Assembly: GCF_030704535.1 (NCBI RefSeq)
Contig: NC_081808.1
Coordinates: 22,943,501-23,007,500 of the forward strand
Length of the DNA: 64,000 nt
Reading direction: 5' to 3'
DNA from: Vitis vinifera
Taxonomy: Eukaryota; Streptophyta; Magnoliopsida; Vitales; Vitaceae
Program-made: the position numbers and the translations under genes
Shown: in pieces, positions 47,440 through 59,239 of the stretch
Layout of the letters: each line of letters begins with the position of its first letter
How positions within the stretch are numbered: the stretch's first letter is position 1
Notes under the pieces: model-generated
Told to the model about the DNA's origin: nothing
The model's database searches: none
What the model saw: only the letters and a program-made list of their open reading frames with translations

Positions 47440-48400
47440 TCGATCAAAAGCTACTTTCACCCAAAATTCCTGTAGGAGGCCTTTCAGAGGGAGACACGTG
47501 AGGGGAAAGAATATTCTCTATGGAGAGGTGAGCTGTGAGCCTGTGAGGAGGTTCGAGGGAGCAGGTTTTGACAGCAAGCTGGTTGCTAGAGAGAGGCACA
47601 CGTTTAGATAGGAGATGGCTCCTTCTGTTGGGTTGTGAATGAGAGGAAAACAAAACGAGAAGAGTAAGAGGATTTGAGAGAGAAGGAAAACAAACCAATT
47701 TTAAACTAAGTGGTGTATATTTTTTTTGATTTTTTGGTGAAAGCAATTTATTTTAAGAATTTGAGTTGTTTATTCTTTTACTTTTTCATAATTTATTATA
47801 AATTTTTTATTAAATAAAAAAGTCAAAATATATAACTTTTTTTTAAATAAAAAAATATTATATTGATTTTTCTTTACTTTTTAATACTTAATAAAAATAA
47901 AATACTATAAAAATAAACAACCTAATATTTAATAATATTAAACATTAAAGTTCTATTTAAAATTAAGTAAAAAAACAAATACCACTTAAGACTACGATGA
48001 TGTTTATATTTTAATTTAATATTAAATGTAATTTACCTTTAGATTTTAAATGATTTGTTTTTAATTTTTTTTACTTATTACTTATTTTTAAAAAAAAATT
48101 GATTGAATAGAAAAATCTAAAATATTTTATTTTTTGCTAAATACTAAAAAATAACCTTTTTAAATAACCAAAATACAATCATGATCTATTAATACTTAAC
48201 AAAAATAAATAATAAAAAAACAACTTAATACTTAATAATGTTAAGTTGTATTTAAAGTTAAATTAAATTTTATTTAGATTTAAGTAAAAAAAAAACAAAC
48301 AAATACCACCTAAATTTGTCCATTTGCACAGGACTTAAAATAAAGATACAATTTTTCTTTCATTTATTATGCTTGTTAAATCACCTTATATAGTCATGGT
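47440..48400. other. AT-rich spacer within unit B
   Basis: No gene is recognised. The left end is GC-richer, with GAGAGG words. The remainder is A/T-rich with repeated phrases such as ACAAATACCAC(T/C)TAA, as if several small MITEs lay side by side. No borders were resolved. Confidence 0.4.
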
Positions 48401-48413
48401 AAAAATGGTTGAG

Positions 48414-48493
48414 GAGGTAGAAAATTTTCAATTTGATGGGAAGATGTTTTACACGAGGTAGAAAATTTTCAATTTGATGGGAAGATGTTTTAC
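48414..48493. repeat. 39-bp tandem duplication
   Basis: A 39-bp sequence starting GAGGTAGAAAATTTTCAATT and ending GATGTTTTAC occurs at 48414-48452 and again at 48455-48493 without a difference, so the duplication is recent. Unit A has one diverged counterpart near 42180. Confidence 0.9.
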
Positions 48494-49569
48494 CCTATAT
48501 ACGTTTACAATTCTATAATAATAATAAATAAATAAATAGAAGAAAGAAGAAAAAAAAAGAATAATTTGATATTTATATAAAGTATGTCTTCACTATGTTT
48601 TGAGACAAGCTTGGTGTTTTTTTTTTTTTTTTTTTAACGTAATTTTAAATAGAATTTAATACTAAATAATATTTAATAGTGTTAAGTACTACTAAGCTGT
48701 TTTTTTTAAATATTTTATTTTATTAAGAATTAATAGTTAAAAAAAATCTAATAGATTCATTTTAGTTATGGTGATTTACTTTTAGTATTAAGAAAAAGTT
48801 AGATATTTTAATTTTTTCTATTTCATCAAAAAATTTAAGAAATGAGTAATAAGTTAACAAAAAAGAAGAAAAAAAAACAATCTGAATTTTGAAAGTAAAT
48901 TGATTTTAGCAATAAGTTAAAAAAACAAAGAACATCAAAGTGATATTTATTTATTTATTTTTACTTAATTCTAAATAGAATTTAAAACCAAATAATACTT
49001 AATAGTATTAATTATTAAGTCAATTATTTTTTTAATATTTTATTTCTATTAAGTATTATGAAGGAAAGAAAAACTAGTAGTTTGCTTTTAACATTGAGAA
49101 AAATAAAATATTTTGATTTTTTCTATTCAATAAAACAAAATTTTAAAAATAAGTAATAAATTAAAAAAAAAAAATCAAAACAAATTACTTTCAACAAAAA
49201 AAATTAAAAAGACAAAAAATACCTTGTGCATATTTATCCCCACTTGAACCTTGAGGGTAAAAAAGGACAAAAGACACATATAGAATTACAAAGAAGGAGA
49301 TGCGTAAAATTGTTATGGTAAGAATCAAATTCAATCATTATAAAAGAGCAATCAAGTATTAATAATATTTGATTTTTTTAATTTAAAAAATAATATTTAT
49401 TTTTCTTAATTTTTAAGATATTTATTATTCATTTCTTTGTATAATTGATAAATCTATAAATTTATGAAAAATAATAATAAAAAAAAACCTCTTTCATTGC
49501 CAAATTATCAAACTTTTCAAATTTAATATAATTTAATCTAATCTGATTCAACATATTTATTAATAAGAT

Positions 49570-49975
49570 ATTATAGTTTAACTTGGACATTAAAAGAGAG
49601 CATATTTTGAATCTTCCTAAAGCAGCGGTGCCATTTTTTGGAAACTTTGGTTTGATTTTTCTTATTAGATGTGATTTTGTCGGGTTCTTGTAAGTTTCGT
49701 GGCATGAGTTTCTCTCTCTCATGCATTATACCTGAAAACGACATCTCAATTCTTCAATTCGAAACAAACCAAAGCATGATTTATTTCAAAATTCAGATGG
49801 GAAAAGAAAAGTTCAATAGGTGGAAAGAGAAGTGAGGGGTCCCACCATAGCCACCCCCACCAAAGGGGAACACCTGATTCCCCAGAGTCAGATAATTACA
49901 TCTTCACTGCAAGACGGCCAAGACCCCCACCAAGTCCTAAATGCTTGCCTGCTTGAGATATTCCATTCTGGCATA
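49570..49975. repeat. Unit B, gene-proximal part, with a CAD exon 3 shred
   Basis: The segment matches 42600-43010. At about 49910-49975 it keeps a CAD exon 3 piece (CGGCCAAGACCCCCACCAAG, AAATGCTTGCCTGCTTGAGA). It passes through a (TA)n run into the monooxygenase 3' flank. Confidence 0.7.
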
Positions 49976-50113
49976 TATATATATATATATAACTGTCAAC
50001 GTACCCATTTAGCAAAGAACTGGTAAAATAGAACAAAATTCATATCAGAAGGGCTAAAACAAAGACCAAAAAAAAAAAAAAAAAATGACAGAAAGAAAAT
50101 AAATCAAATGAAG

Positions 50114-52201
50114 CTATTGAATCTTATTTTGGTCATCCAGTAGAGGGAGCTTCCCACAGTCATAATCTGCAATGCCAATAAGCCTCTTGAAAAGAAACCT
50201 ATAGAATATCACATCTCTGAACATCTTCATCAACCATCCTTCCCCACGTAACTGCGCCCACCCTGATATATATGACCCCGTTATCAACCAAGCGGTGCGC
50301 CACCTCCTTTCCTTCACGTACTCCTCTATGGCTCTGGCCACCGCTCCCGGCACCAGCCTCCTGTTATCAATGAATGATTTTCCGATGTGGCGGCCTAGGA
50401 CAACTGCGTCCTCCAGGGCTGAACAGCCACCCTGGCCTAGGTCAGGGGTCATTGGGTGCATGGCATCACCTGCCACTGTCATGTTCCCTTTGCTTACATT
50501 TCCAAATATGAGGTCCCATGGAAGTCTCAGCCTCAGTGGAGCCAAATTCAAGGTAGAAAGATCGCAGTGGCGGACCACTTCAGCGTATATTGGAGGGAAA
50601 TCCTTGGCATAATTCTCAATCACTTGTTTTTGTATTTGTTCTGGGTCTCCTGTCATGGCCTCACCTGACATCAAAATGATATCACTTATGTTTACAAGGC
50701 GTAGACAATAATGAGTAATATCATGGACAAAACATTTACCAGCCAAGCCAAAGTGTTACACCGGCTTGGAATTGCCACTATATCTCTTAGGACTCTGGTG
50801 AGCTGAATTTTACTCGGAAATATTGTCATAAAGTGGTTGGCAAAGACAAACCAACCTTTAGGAGTATTGAAAGTGAGGAACCAGTAAATCTCTTTATCAT
50901 TAAGAGGGACGATGCCACCCCTTTTGCCCACATCCACAAATTGCTGCACATCCTCACGCACCCCATGACCCTCTGGAAACACCGCCAGCGCAACCAATGC
51001 CGATCGACCCGAGTTCACCGGCTGGGTCAGTCCCAATTTACGAGCCACAAACGAGTTCACCCCATCACACCCTATCAAAACCTGTAACCCCCAAAAATGA
51101 AAATTCTGGCATAAAAATGAAGAATCTATAGTAATCACCATTATGGGATATGAGGATGAGCCAATGAATATAGGGCTCAACCTGGGCTGATGTTAGATAC
51201 CTTGGTTGTAATCACAGTTCCATCTTCCAAGCGTATAGCATATGGACCTTCTTGGCCCTGGGCTTCAATGGAGATGGGCTTGGATGAGAATCGGATTGAG
51301 TTTCTTGGCAGCTCCTCTGCTAGACTCTCCAATAACGCCTTGCGATGTACTGTGATGGGTCCATCGCTGCTCCAGATTCGACAATCAATCAGATCATTAC
51401 ATATTCATTTCGGTCATTTTGAAAAGTGACCACAGAGAAAGGGTGATCATCCAATCCGCCCACCCAATTGAAAATATATATTTAAGAATCCCACTTTCCA
51501 CTATCCAATAAACAGAGGTATTTGATTTTGAGCAGTCTTACCTATTGTTTCCCATGAGGGAAACCTCTTGGACAGCTCCAGTGGCAACATCTGTTACGTA
51601 CGCCCTACTCACAAACAAAACATCAATTAATAATAAGCACAGTAATTTCTTATTAATAATATTTTTAATATTTTCATATGGCTTCCATGCTAGTTTTTTT
51701 TTTTTTCAAAAATTAATTAATAAATTATATTTCCTTGAAGTGACTGCATCAGAATTTCATGAGGAAACCATGGCAGGACAAAATCCAGAATCTACACCTA
51801 CTCACAATTCACAAGTCGTTGTTAATGGTAGAATTCAGTATCAAAGAAAAAAAAACTTAAAAGCAAAACATAAACTCCTGCTGGAATTATTTTCTTATTC
51901 ACATAAAATAATTGCTATGTCTGGAATTTGTATACTGAAATAGGAGAAAAATGAAAGAATAGAAATCATACTTTTTGCGGACGGCATAGACGGCAGTGAG
52001 TTTATGAGCGACGCCCAGGGCATCAAGAGCGCGCCAAGCATTTGGGAAGAGGCCGAGAGCAGCACCAGTGGCTCGGAGGCCATCAGATCTCTCCAAAACC
52101 AACGCTCTAATCCCAACTCTTTGTAGCGCCACCGCGGTGGCCAGCCCAGCGATTCCTCCCCCCACTATCACTATTTCTTCCTCCGGTACCATCTTTTCCA
52201 T
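50114..52201 (-). CDS. FAD-dependent monooxygenase (MO1/CTF2, UbiH-like), copy 2
   Basis: Five exons, 52201-51972, 51604-51542, 51366-51201, 51081-50856 and 50664-50114, have the same sizes as copy 1 (230, 63, 166, 226 and 551 bp) and give 411 residues. The FAD motifs VGGGIAG, GCDGVNS and GDAMHPMTPDLGQGG are all kept. By eye the protein is about 90 per cent like copy 1, and no lesion is seen. The chosen start is MEKMVPEEE. A frame continues upstream with further ATGs, but copy 1 does not support these. The 3.7-kb foldback element ends only 67 bases upstream of the ATG and has broken the TATA region. The gene may thus be silent or under new control even though it can still code. Confidence 0.92.
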
Positions 52202-52267
52202 CTCTCTCTCACTTCTCTTTAATTTTCCATCCCGCATAATCATACCTCGCAACATGTTCTGTCCTTA

Positions 52268-55200
52268 GGACTTTTCTCAATAGTACAGCAATTTAAAAAA
52301 GTTATGCTTAAATTACTGTACTGGCAGAAGTTATTACAAATATAGGGTAGTTTTTGCCACATAGGAGAGAGGAGAGAGGAAAGAGGAGAGAGGAGAGAGG
52401 GTGAGAGAAGAGAGGAAAGAGGAGAGAGGAGAGAGGAGAGAGGGTGAGAGAGAGGAGATAGGAGAGAGGAGAGAGGAGAGAGGGTGACTGTAAAAAAAAA
52501 GCAAACTCGTCTTTTGAAGAGACGAGTTCCATGAAAGAAGAGAGGAAAGAGGAGAGAGGAGAGAGGAGAGAGGGTGACTGTAAAAAAAAAGCAAACTCGT
52601 CTTTTGAAGAGACGAGTTCCATGAAAGAAGAGAGGAAAGAGGAGAGAGGAGAGAGGAGAGAGGGTGAGAGAGAGGAGACAGGAGAGAGGAGAGAGGAGAG
52701 AGAGTGTGTAAAAAAAAGCAAACTCGTCTGTTGAAGAGACGAGTTCCATGAAAAAAAATATATATATAATTTAAAAAAAATTCTAAACAATTATTCAAGG
52801 GAACTCGTCTCTTGAAGAGACGAGTTCCATGTAAAAAAATCCCAAATTTAAAAGAAAAAAAAAATTTCCAAAAAGGGAACTCGTCTCTTCAAGAGACGAG
52901 TTCCATGTAAAAAAAAAAATATTTTTTATTTTAAAAAATCCCAAATTTAAAAAAAAAAAAAAAATTCCAAAGGGAACTCGTCTCTTGAAGAGACGAGTTC
53001 CATGTAAAAAAAAAATATTTTTTAAAAAATATAATTTTTATTTTAAAAAATCCCAAATTAAAAAAAAAAAAAAATCCAAAGGGAACTCGTCTCTTCAAGA
53101 GACAAGTTCCATGTAAAAAAAAATATATTTTTAAAAAAATATATATATTAAAAAAAAATCCCAAATTAAAAAAAAAAAAAAACACACAATTCCAAAGTGA
53201 AGAGACGAGTTCCATGTAAAAAAAAATATATTTTTTAAAAAATATATTTTTTATTTTAAAAAATCCCAAATTTAAAAAAAACAAAAATAAATTCCAAAGG
53301 GAACTCGTCTCTTGAAGAGACGAGTTCCATGTAAAAAAAAAAATATTTTTTTAAAAATATATATATTAAAAAAAAAATCCCAAATTAAAAAAAAAAAAAA
53401 AACACAATTCCAAAGGGAACTCGTCTCTTCAAGAGACGAGTTCCATGTAAAAAAAAATATATTTTTTAAAAAATATATTTTTTATTTTAAAAAATCCCGA
53501 ATTAAAAAAAAAAAAAAAATTCCAAAGGGAACTCGTCTCTTCAAGAGACGAGTTCCATGTAAAAAAAAAATTATTTTTTTAAAAATATATATATATTAAA
53601 AAAAAATCCCAAATTAAAAAAAAAAAAAATATTAATTCCAAAGGGAACTCGTCTCTTAAATATATATATATTTAAAAAAAAAAAAAAAACAATTCCTCAA
53701 AATTCCTAACAGACGAGTTCTCATCTAAAAAAAATATTTTTTAAATATAAAATTTCAAGAGACGAGTTCCTTTAGGAAAAAAAATATATTTTTTAAAAAA
53801 TATATTTTTTATTTTAAAAAATCCCAAATTTAAAAAAAAAAAAAATTCCAAAGGGAACTCGTCTCTTGAAGAGACGAGTTCCATGTAAAAAAAAATATAT
53901 TTTTTTAAAAATATATTTTTTATTTTAAAAAATCCCAAATTTAAAAAATAAAATAAAATAAAATTCCAAAGGGAACTCGTCTCTTCAAGAGACGAGTTCC
54001 ATGTAAAAAAAAAATATTTTTTATTTTAAAAAATCCCAAATTAAAAAAAAAAAAAAAATCCAAAGGGAACTCGTCTCTTTTTTTTTTTTACATGGAACTC
54101 GTCTCTTCAAGAGACGAGTTCCCTTTGGAAATTTTTTTTTTTTTTTAAATTTGGAATTTTTTAAAATAAAAAATATATTTTTTAAAAAATATATTTTTTT
54201 TCCTAAAGGAACTCGTCTCTTGAAATTTTATATTTAAAAAAAAAATATTTTTTTTTAGATGAGAACTCGTCTGTTAGGAATTTTGAGGAATTGTTTTTTT
54301 TTTTTTTTTTTTTTTTTTAAATATATATATATTTAAAAAAATATTTTTTTTTACATGGGAACTCGTCTCTTGAAGAGACGAGTTCCCTTTGGAATTAATT
54401 TTTTTTTTTTTTAATTTGGGATTTTTTTTTTAATATATATATATTTTTAAAAAAATAATTTTTTTTTTACATGGAACTCGTCTCTTGAAGAGACGAGTTC
54501 CCTTTGGAATTTTTTTTTTATTTTTAATTTGGGATTTTTTAAAATAAAATATATATATATATATATTTTTTTTTTTAATTTGGGATTTTTTAAAATAAAA
54601 AATATATTTTTTAAAATAAAAAATATATTTTTTAAAAAATATATTTTTTTTTACATGGAACTCGTCTCTTCAAGAGACGAGTTCCCTTTGGAATTGTGTT
54701 TTTTTTTTTTTTTTTTTTTTTAATTTGGGATTTTTTTTTTAATATATATATTTTTAAAAAAATATATTTTTTTTTACATGGAACTCGTCTCTTCAAGAGA
54801 CGAGTTCCCTTTGGAATTTATTTTATTTTTATTAAATTTGGGATTTTTTAAAATAAAAAATATATTTTTTAAAAAATATATTTTTTTTTACATGGAACTC
54901 GTCTCTTCACTTTGGAATTGTGTGTGTGTTTTTTTTTTTTTTTTTTTTTAATTTGGGAATTTTTTTTTAATATATATATTTTTAAAAAAATATATTTTTT
55001 TTTTACATGGAACTCGTCTCTTCAAGAGACGAGTTTCCTTTGGGATTTTTTTTTTTTTTTTAATTTGGGATTTTTTAAAATAAAAAATATTTTTTTTTTA
55101 CATGGAACTCGTCTCTTCAAGAGACGAGTTCCCTTTGGAATTGTGTGTTTTTTTTTTTTTTTTTTTTTAATTTGGGATTTTTTTTTAATATATATATTTT

Positions 55201-55972
55201 TAAAAAAATATATATTTTTTTACATGGAACTCGTCTCTTGAAGAGACGAGTTCCCTTTGGATTTTTTTTTTTTTTTAATTTAGGATTTTTTAAAATAAAA
55301 AATATATTTTTTAAAAAAAATATTTTTTTTTACATGGAACTCGTCTCTTCAAGAGACGAGTTCCCTTTGGAATTTATTTTTTTTTTTTTTAATTTGGGAT
55401 TTTTTAAAATAAAAAATATATTTTTTAAAAAATATTTTTTTTTTTACATGGAACTCGTCTCTTCAAGAGACGAGTTCCCTTTGGAATTTTTTTTTTTTTT
55501 TTTAAAAAAAAATTTGGGATTTTTTAAAATAAAAAATATATTTTTTTTTACATGGAACTCGTCTCTTCAAGAGACGAGTTCCCTTTTTGGAAATTTTTTT
55601 TTTTTTTTAAATTTGGGATTTTTTAAATTAAAAAATATATTTTTTTAAAAATATATATTTTTTTACATGGAACTCGTCTCTTCAAGAGACGAGTTCCCTT
55701 GAATAATTGTTTAGAATTTTTTTAAAATTATATATATATTTTTTTTCATGGAACTCGTCTCTTCAAGAGACGAGTTTGCTTTTTTTTTACAGTCACCCTC
55801 TCTCCTCTCTCCTTTCTCCTCTTTCCTCTCTTCTCTCACCCTCTCTCCTCTCTCCTATTTCCTCTCTCTTCTCTCCTATGTGGCAAAAACTACCCTATAT
55901 TTGTAATAACTTCTGCCAGTACAGTAATTTAAGCATAACTTTTTTAAATTGCTGTACTATTGAGAAAAGTCC
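52268..55972. mobile_element. Giant foldback element built from palindrome-bearing tandem units
   Basis: The outermost 100 bases are nearly perfect inverted repeats (52268-52366 and 55875-55972; GGACTTTTCTCAATAGTACA at the left end). Inside follow purine-rich AGAGAGG repeats, then on each side a dozen or so tandem units of about 110 bp. Each unit has a 29-bp palindrome with 14-bp arms (GGAACTCGTCTCTT) around one G or C, then A/T homopolymers and a CCCAAATT or AATTTGGG word. The orientation of the units flips near 54.0 kb, so the whole is one hairpin. Aligned with the sister gene's promoter, the flanks show a 3-5 bp target duplication (CTTA core). There is no transposase; the long frames are low-complexity artefacts. 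It is non-autonomous, and I cannot name its superfamily. Confidence 0.9.
52366..52720. repeat. GAGAGAGGA-type purine tract, expanded on the left arm
   Basis: Repeats of AGAGAGGAGAG and AGAGGAAAGAGG alternate with three AACTCGTCT-type palindromes preceded by GGGTGACTGTAAAA. The matching tract on the right arm (55797-55875) is only about 80 bp with one palindrome, so the left arm has been amplified after the hairpin formed. Confidence 0.8.
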
Positions 55973-56030
55973 CTTATACATACCCGCACATAAGCTTGGG
56001 CTGCACCTTTTTCATTTTCAATATGTTTAA
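55973..56030 (-). promoter_or_regulatory. Displaced promoter DNA of monooxygenase copy 2
   Basis: CTTATACATACCCGCAC and AAGCTTGGGCTGCACC match, in order, the DNA just upstream of copy 1 (CTTATATACACACTCG and CAAGCTTGAACTGCACG, 45536-45580). This is the original upstream side of copy 2, now 3.7 kb from the gene. Confidence 0.7.
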
Positions 56031-56039
56031 TATTTAAAT

Positions 56040-57115
56040 ACGATTTTTACCATTTTCTTTTCATATTTAAATAATGTATATATTTTCATTATTTTGTTTA
56101 ATAAATTAAAATATTAATATATTTATATAAAAATGAATAAATAATATTACAAATATGATTAATTTTTAATTATATGTATTTAAAATTATTTTTAATTTTA
56201 ATAAAATATAAATTATATATTTATAATGTCATTGGTTCGATCGCGGTTTGACCATCAATCCGATTAGTGAACCGTGAACCTATAATTTTTTCGGTTTAAT
56301 GTCCGATTAGATTCGATTCTGAAAACATTGATCCATTCTATTCAATTCAAGTTCAACTTAATCTTATTTTTCTAAATTTGGATTAAATTTAGGTTAATTG
56401 AGTTTAACTTAAGTTGATCATATTAAACTCAAGTTGATTAAAGTAGACTCGAATTGGCTAGATTGATTAGGTTACCTAATTCAAAATCTATCCATAATAA
56501 ATTTTTTTAAATCTTTATATTTATACCAAAATTTAAATAATTATTAAGGAGTTTACATGAGAGATAGAATGTGGAGAAAACAAAACAAAGCATAACAGAG
56601 GAGATATAAATTTTTTCATGAGAGAGATAACATATTTTTCTGGTTTCTTTTTTTTTTTTTTAGTTAACTCTAATTTTGTTCTTCTAGAATATTTTGTCTA
56701 ACAATAATAAATAGGACAAAATTTAGAGATAATAATAAAAAAGTAAAAATAAATTTAAATAGTAAATAAGACAAAATTTAAAGATAACAATAAAAAATAA
56801 AAATAAAAATAAATTTATATATATTTTCTAAAAAATGAAAATATATATAATATAATTATAATTTGATATTTTTTAATATAAAAAGAAAATGAATATCATT
56901 ATATAGGATATAAACATTAAATTGAATTTAAATTAGAGTCAGGTTGTTTGAACCTTGACTCGAGCCTAACCCAAATTGAGTTAGAATTGAGAAAATTTAA
57001 CCTAAACTCAATTTAAGTATTGAAAATATTTACCCAAATCTTGTTCAAACATCATATTAGATTACATCCAATTAGGTTCAGATCATGTTAGGGCAACCTA
57101 TTCAAGTTGTATCCT
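56040..57115. other. AT-rich spacer
   Basis: No gene is recognised. A patch at 56220-56460 with GGTTCGATCGCGGTTTGACC and CCGATTAGTGAACCG resembles old plant transposon DNA, but no ends were found. Confidence 0.4.
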
Positions 57116-57119
57116 TAAT

Positions 57120-59230
57120 TCTAACATGTCATGAATAGTCTCAATTTCCTTAGTGGAATATATTTCTTTTATTTAATTCTTTAAATGAAGTATATTTCTT
57201 TTATAAAAAGGAATATTTATATGTGATTGTAATTACATTTCTTAGCTTATGTTTGAATTAATTTATAAAAATAAATATTAATATATTTATATATAAGTGT
57301 AATTAGATTCCTTAGATTCTATTTGGTTTTAAAAAAATTCTAAAGAAAATAATGTTAATGAAAATGATTTCTTATGTTTAATTATATTATAAAAAAAATG
57401 AAAAAAAAATAAATAAAATTAAAATTAGTAAAAAACAAAAACTTATATATTTTTAAATTACTTAGTCTTAATATAAAAATTTTTAAAAAAAAGTGAAATA
57501 AGTTTAAAATAGTATATAAAAATAATTTATTAATGTTAATCCATTTTTTTTTCTTTTCCCCCATTTTCTTTCTTTCATATTTTCTCTCATATTTTTTTGA
57601 ACCAAATATAGAATAAAAAATGTCAATAAGAATATTTTTATAAATATTTTAGAGAAAAAGTTATGAAAGATGTGAATTTGTAAGCACCATGAATAGAAAT
57701 GTGAGGAAGAGCTATGGATCGACTACCCTTACTCCATCAAGTATAAAAGTGAGAAAGAGTGAGAGATACTTGATAATTGCTACAAACTCGTGATTAAGGG
57801 TAGATATATAAAGAATGGGAAAAAAAATTCAATAGTTGTATTGGTTTTTATCTTTTATTGTATTCTCGATTTTTTTTTTTCATCCATGGAGGTAAACATA
57901 ATTGGCTTAATCAAACCTTGTATTATGTGTGAATGAATTTATTTTTATGTTCCTCTTGGTAATATGTTGGCATCAAGAAGGCTTCGACGTGCCCAACATA
58001 AGAGAGCTCATCTTGCCAATCTTAAGCCGTCCTGCTCCTACCCACCAATTGCTCTGGAAATCCACACCTTATCTCCATTTTACTTTGAGTCGTATGAGTA
58101 ACCCATAGCTACCGGAAAGTTTCCTAGTTCATCCTAACACAATACTCAAGTTTTAATCTTTGATAGCTTATAGGCAAAAAAAAGCTTTTAATATCTATCT
58201 ATTTCATAATAATAATAATAATAAATCATGTTGGTTTTAATAAATGTTAATATTGCCATAAGAAGTAGGTGATATCTCTCTATTTTTATTTAGAAGTAAT
58301 AATTTTTGTCGCAATTAGAAAATACACACTAAATTTAACATTTCACAAAATTAATAGGTTTGATACAGATTAATCATAATTTACATTGTATTTATGTCAA
58401 CAACCTTAAATAGTTTATCATTAACCTCATCTTATTTTTTTTAAATAAATTAATTTATAATTAGTTTTATTTGAAGTCTTAAATTAGTGAAATGAAAATC
58501 ATTTTTAAAAATAGTTAATTTATAATTCATATAAATTTAAATACTTAAATGAGTTAAACGAGTCTTAATCGTATATAAATATATCAATTATTAATAAATA
58601 GATAATTATTATAATTTTATATTAATTTAATGTAATTTAATCCAATCTAATTCTACTTATTTATTAATCGAGTTGTACCGAATCTCATGTTAAATCTATG
58701 TAAAAAAATTGATAATTCTAAGTTAAAAAGACGAATGAGCCATTTAATAAATTTTACGATGTTTTAATTTAGACATTATAAGAAAGAAAGCAAAGAATTA
58801 TTCATCAAAAAAAAAAAAGAAAGAAAGCAAAGAATCAATCAAAGAGGCAATATTTTGAATCTCCTCTTGAAGTAGGCGTTGTAGTGGGTGATTTTCAAAA
58901 GTTGCATTTGGAATTTTGTTTTGATTTTTCAATGTGACTTTGCTGGGAATCTTACAAGTTCCGTGGTTTGAATATTCTCTCTCTTCTACATTATTCTAGA
59001 AAATGACATCTTAATTCAATTTGAAATAAATCAAAGTATGATTTTATTTCAAAATTTAGATGGAAAAGAAAAATTCTATTGGAGACCTGCAGGTGGATGA
59101 AAGAGGTGTGAGGGTTCCACCGTAGCCATCCCCAAAGGTCGGAGGGTTTAGACTGATTCCAAGGAGTCGTATAATTCATGGTACCATCTATTCATCCATG
59201 TGGAGTTTTATGTGAACATCATTTTAGAGT
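57120..59230. repeat. Segmental duplication, unit C (no monooxygenase gene)
   Basis: It matches unit A at 39550-41040 and 42600-42930 in the same order and orientation. At about 59165-59228 it ends in a CAD exon 3 shred (minus strand) with CATGGTACCATCTATTCATC and GTGAACATCATTTTAG, a part of exon 3 different from that kept in units A and B. The monooxygenase that would be expected to follow is absent. Confidence 0.7.
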
Positions 59231-59239
59231 AAGCAAGTT

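Noticed and set aside
52308-55648. Long reading frames of up to about 170 codons rich in Ser-Leu or Phe-Lys
   Set aside because: They are translations of AGAGAGG tracts, homopolymers and palindromes within the foldback element, and occur in several frames and on both strands.
52310-55930. CRISPR-like array
   Set aside because: The repeats are palindromic units with low-complexity spacers in a plant nuclear hairpin; there are no unique spacers and no cas genes.
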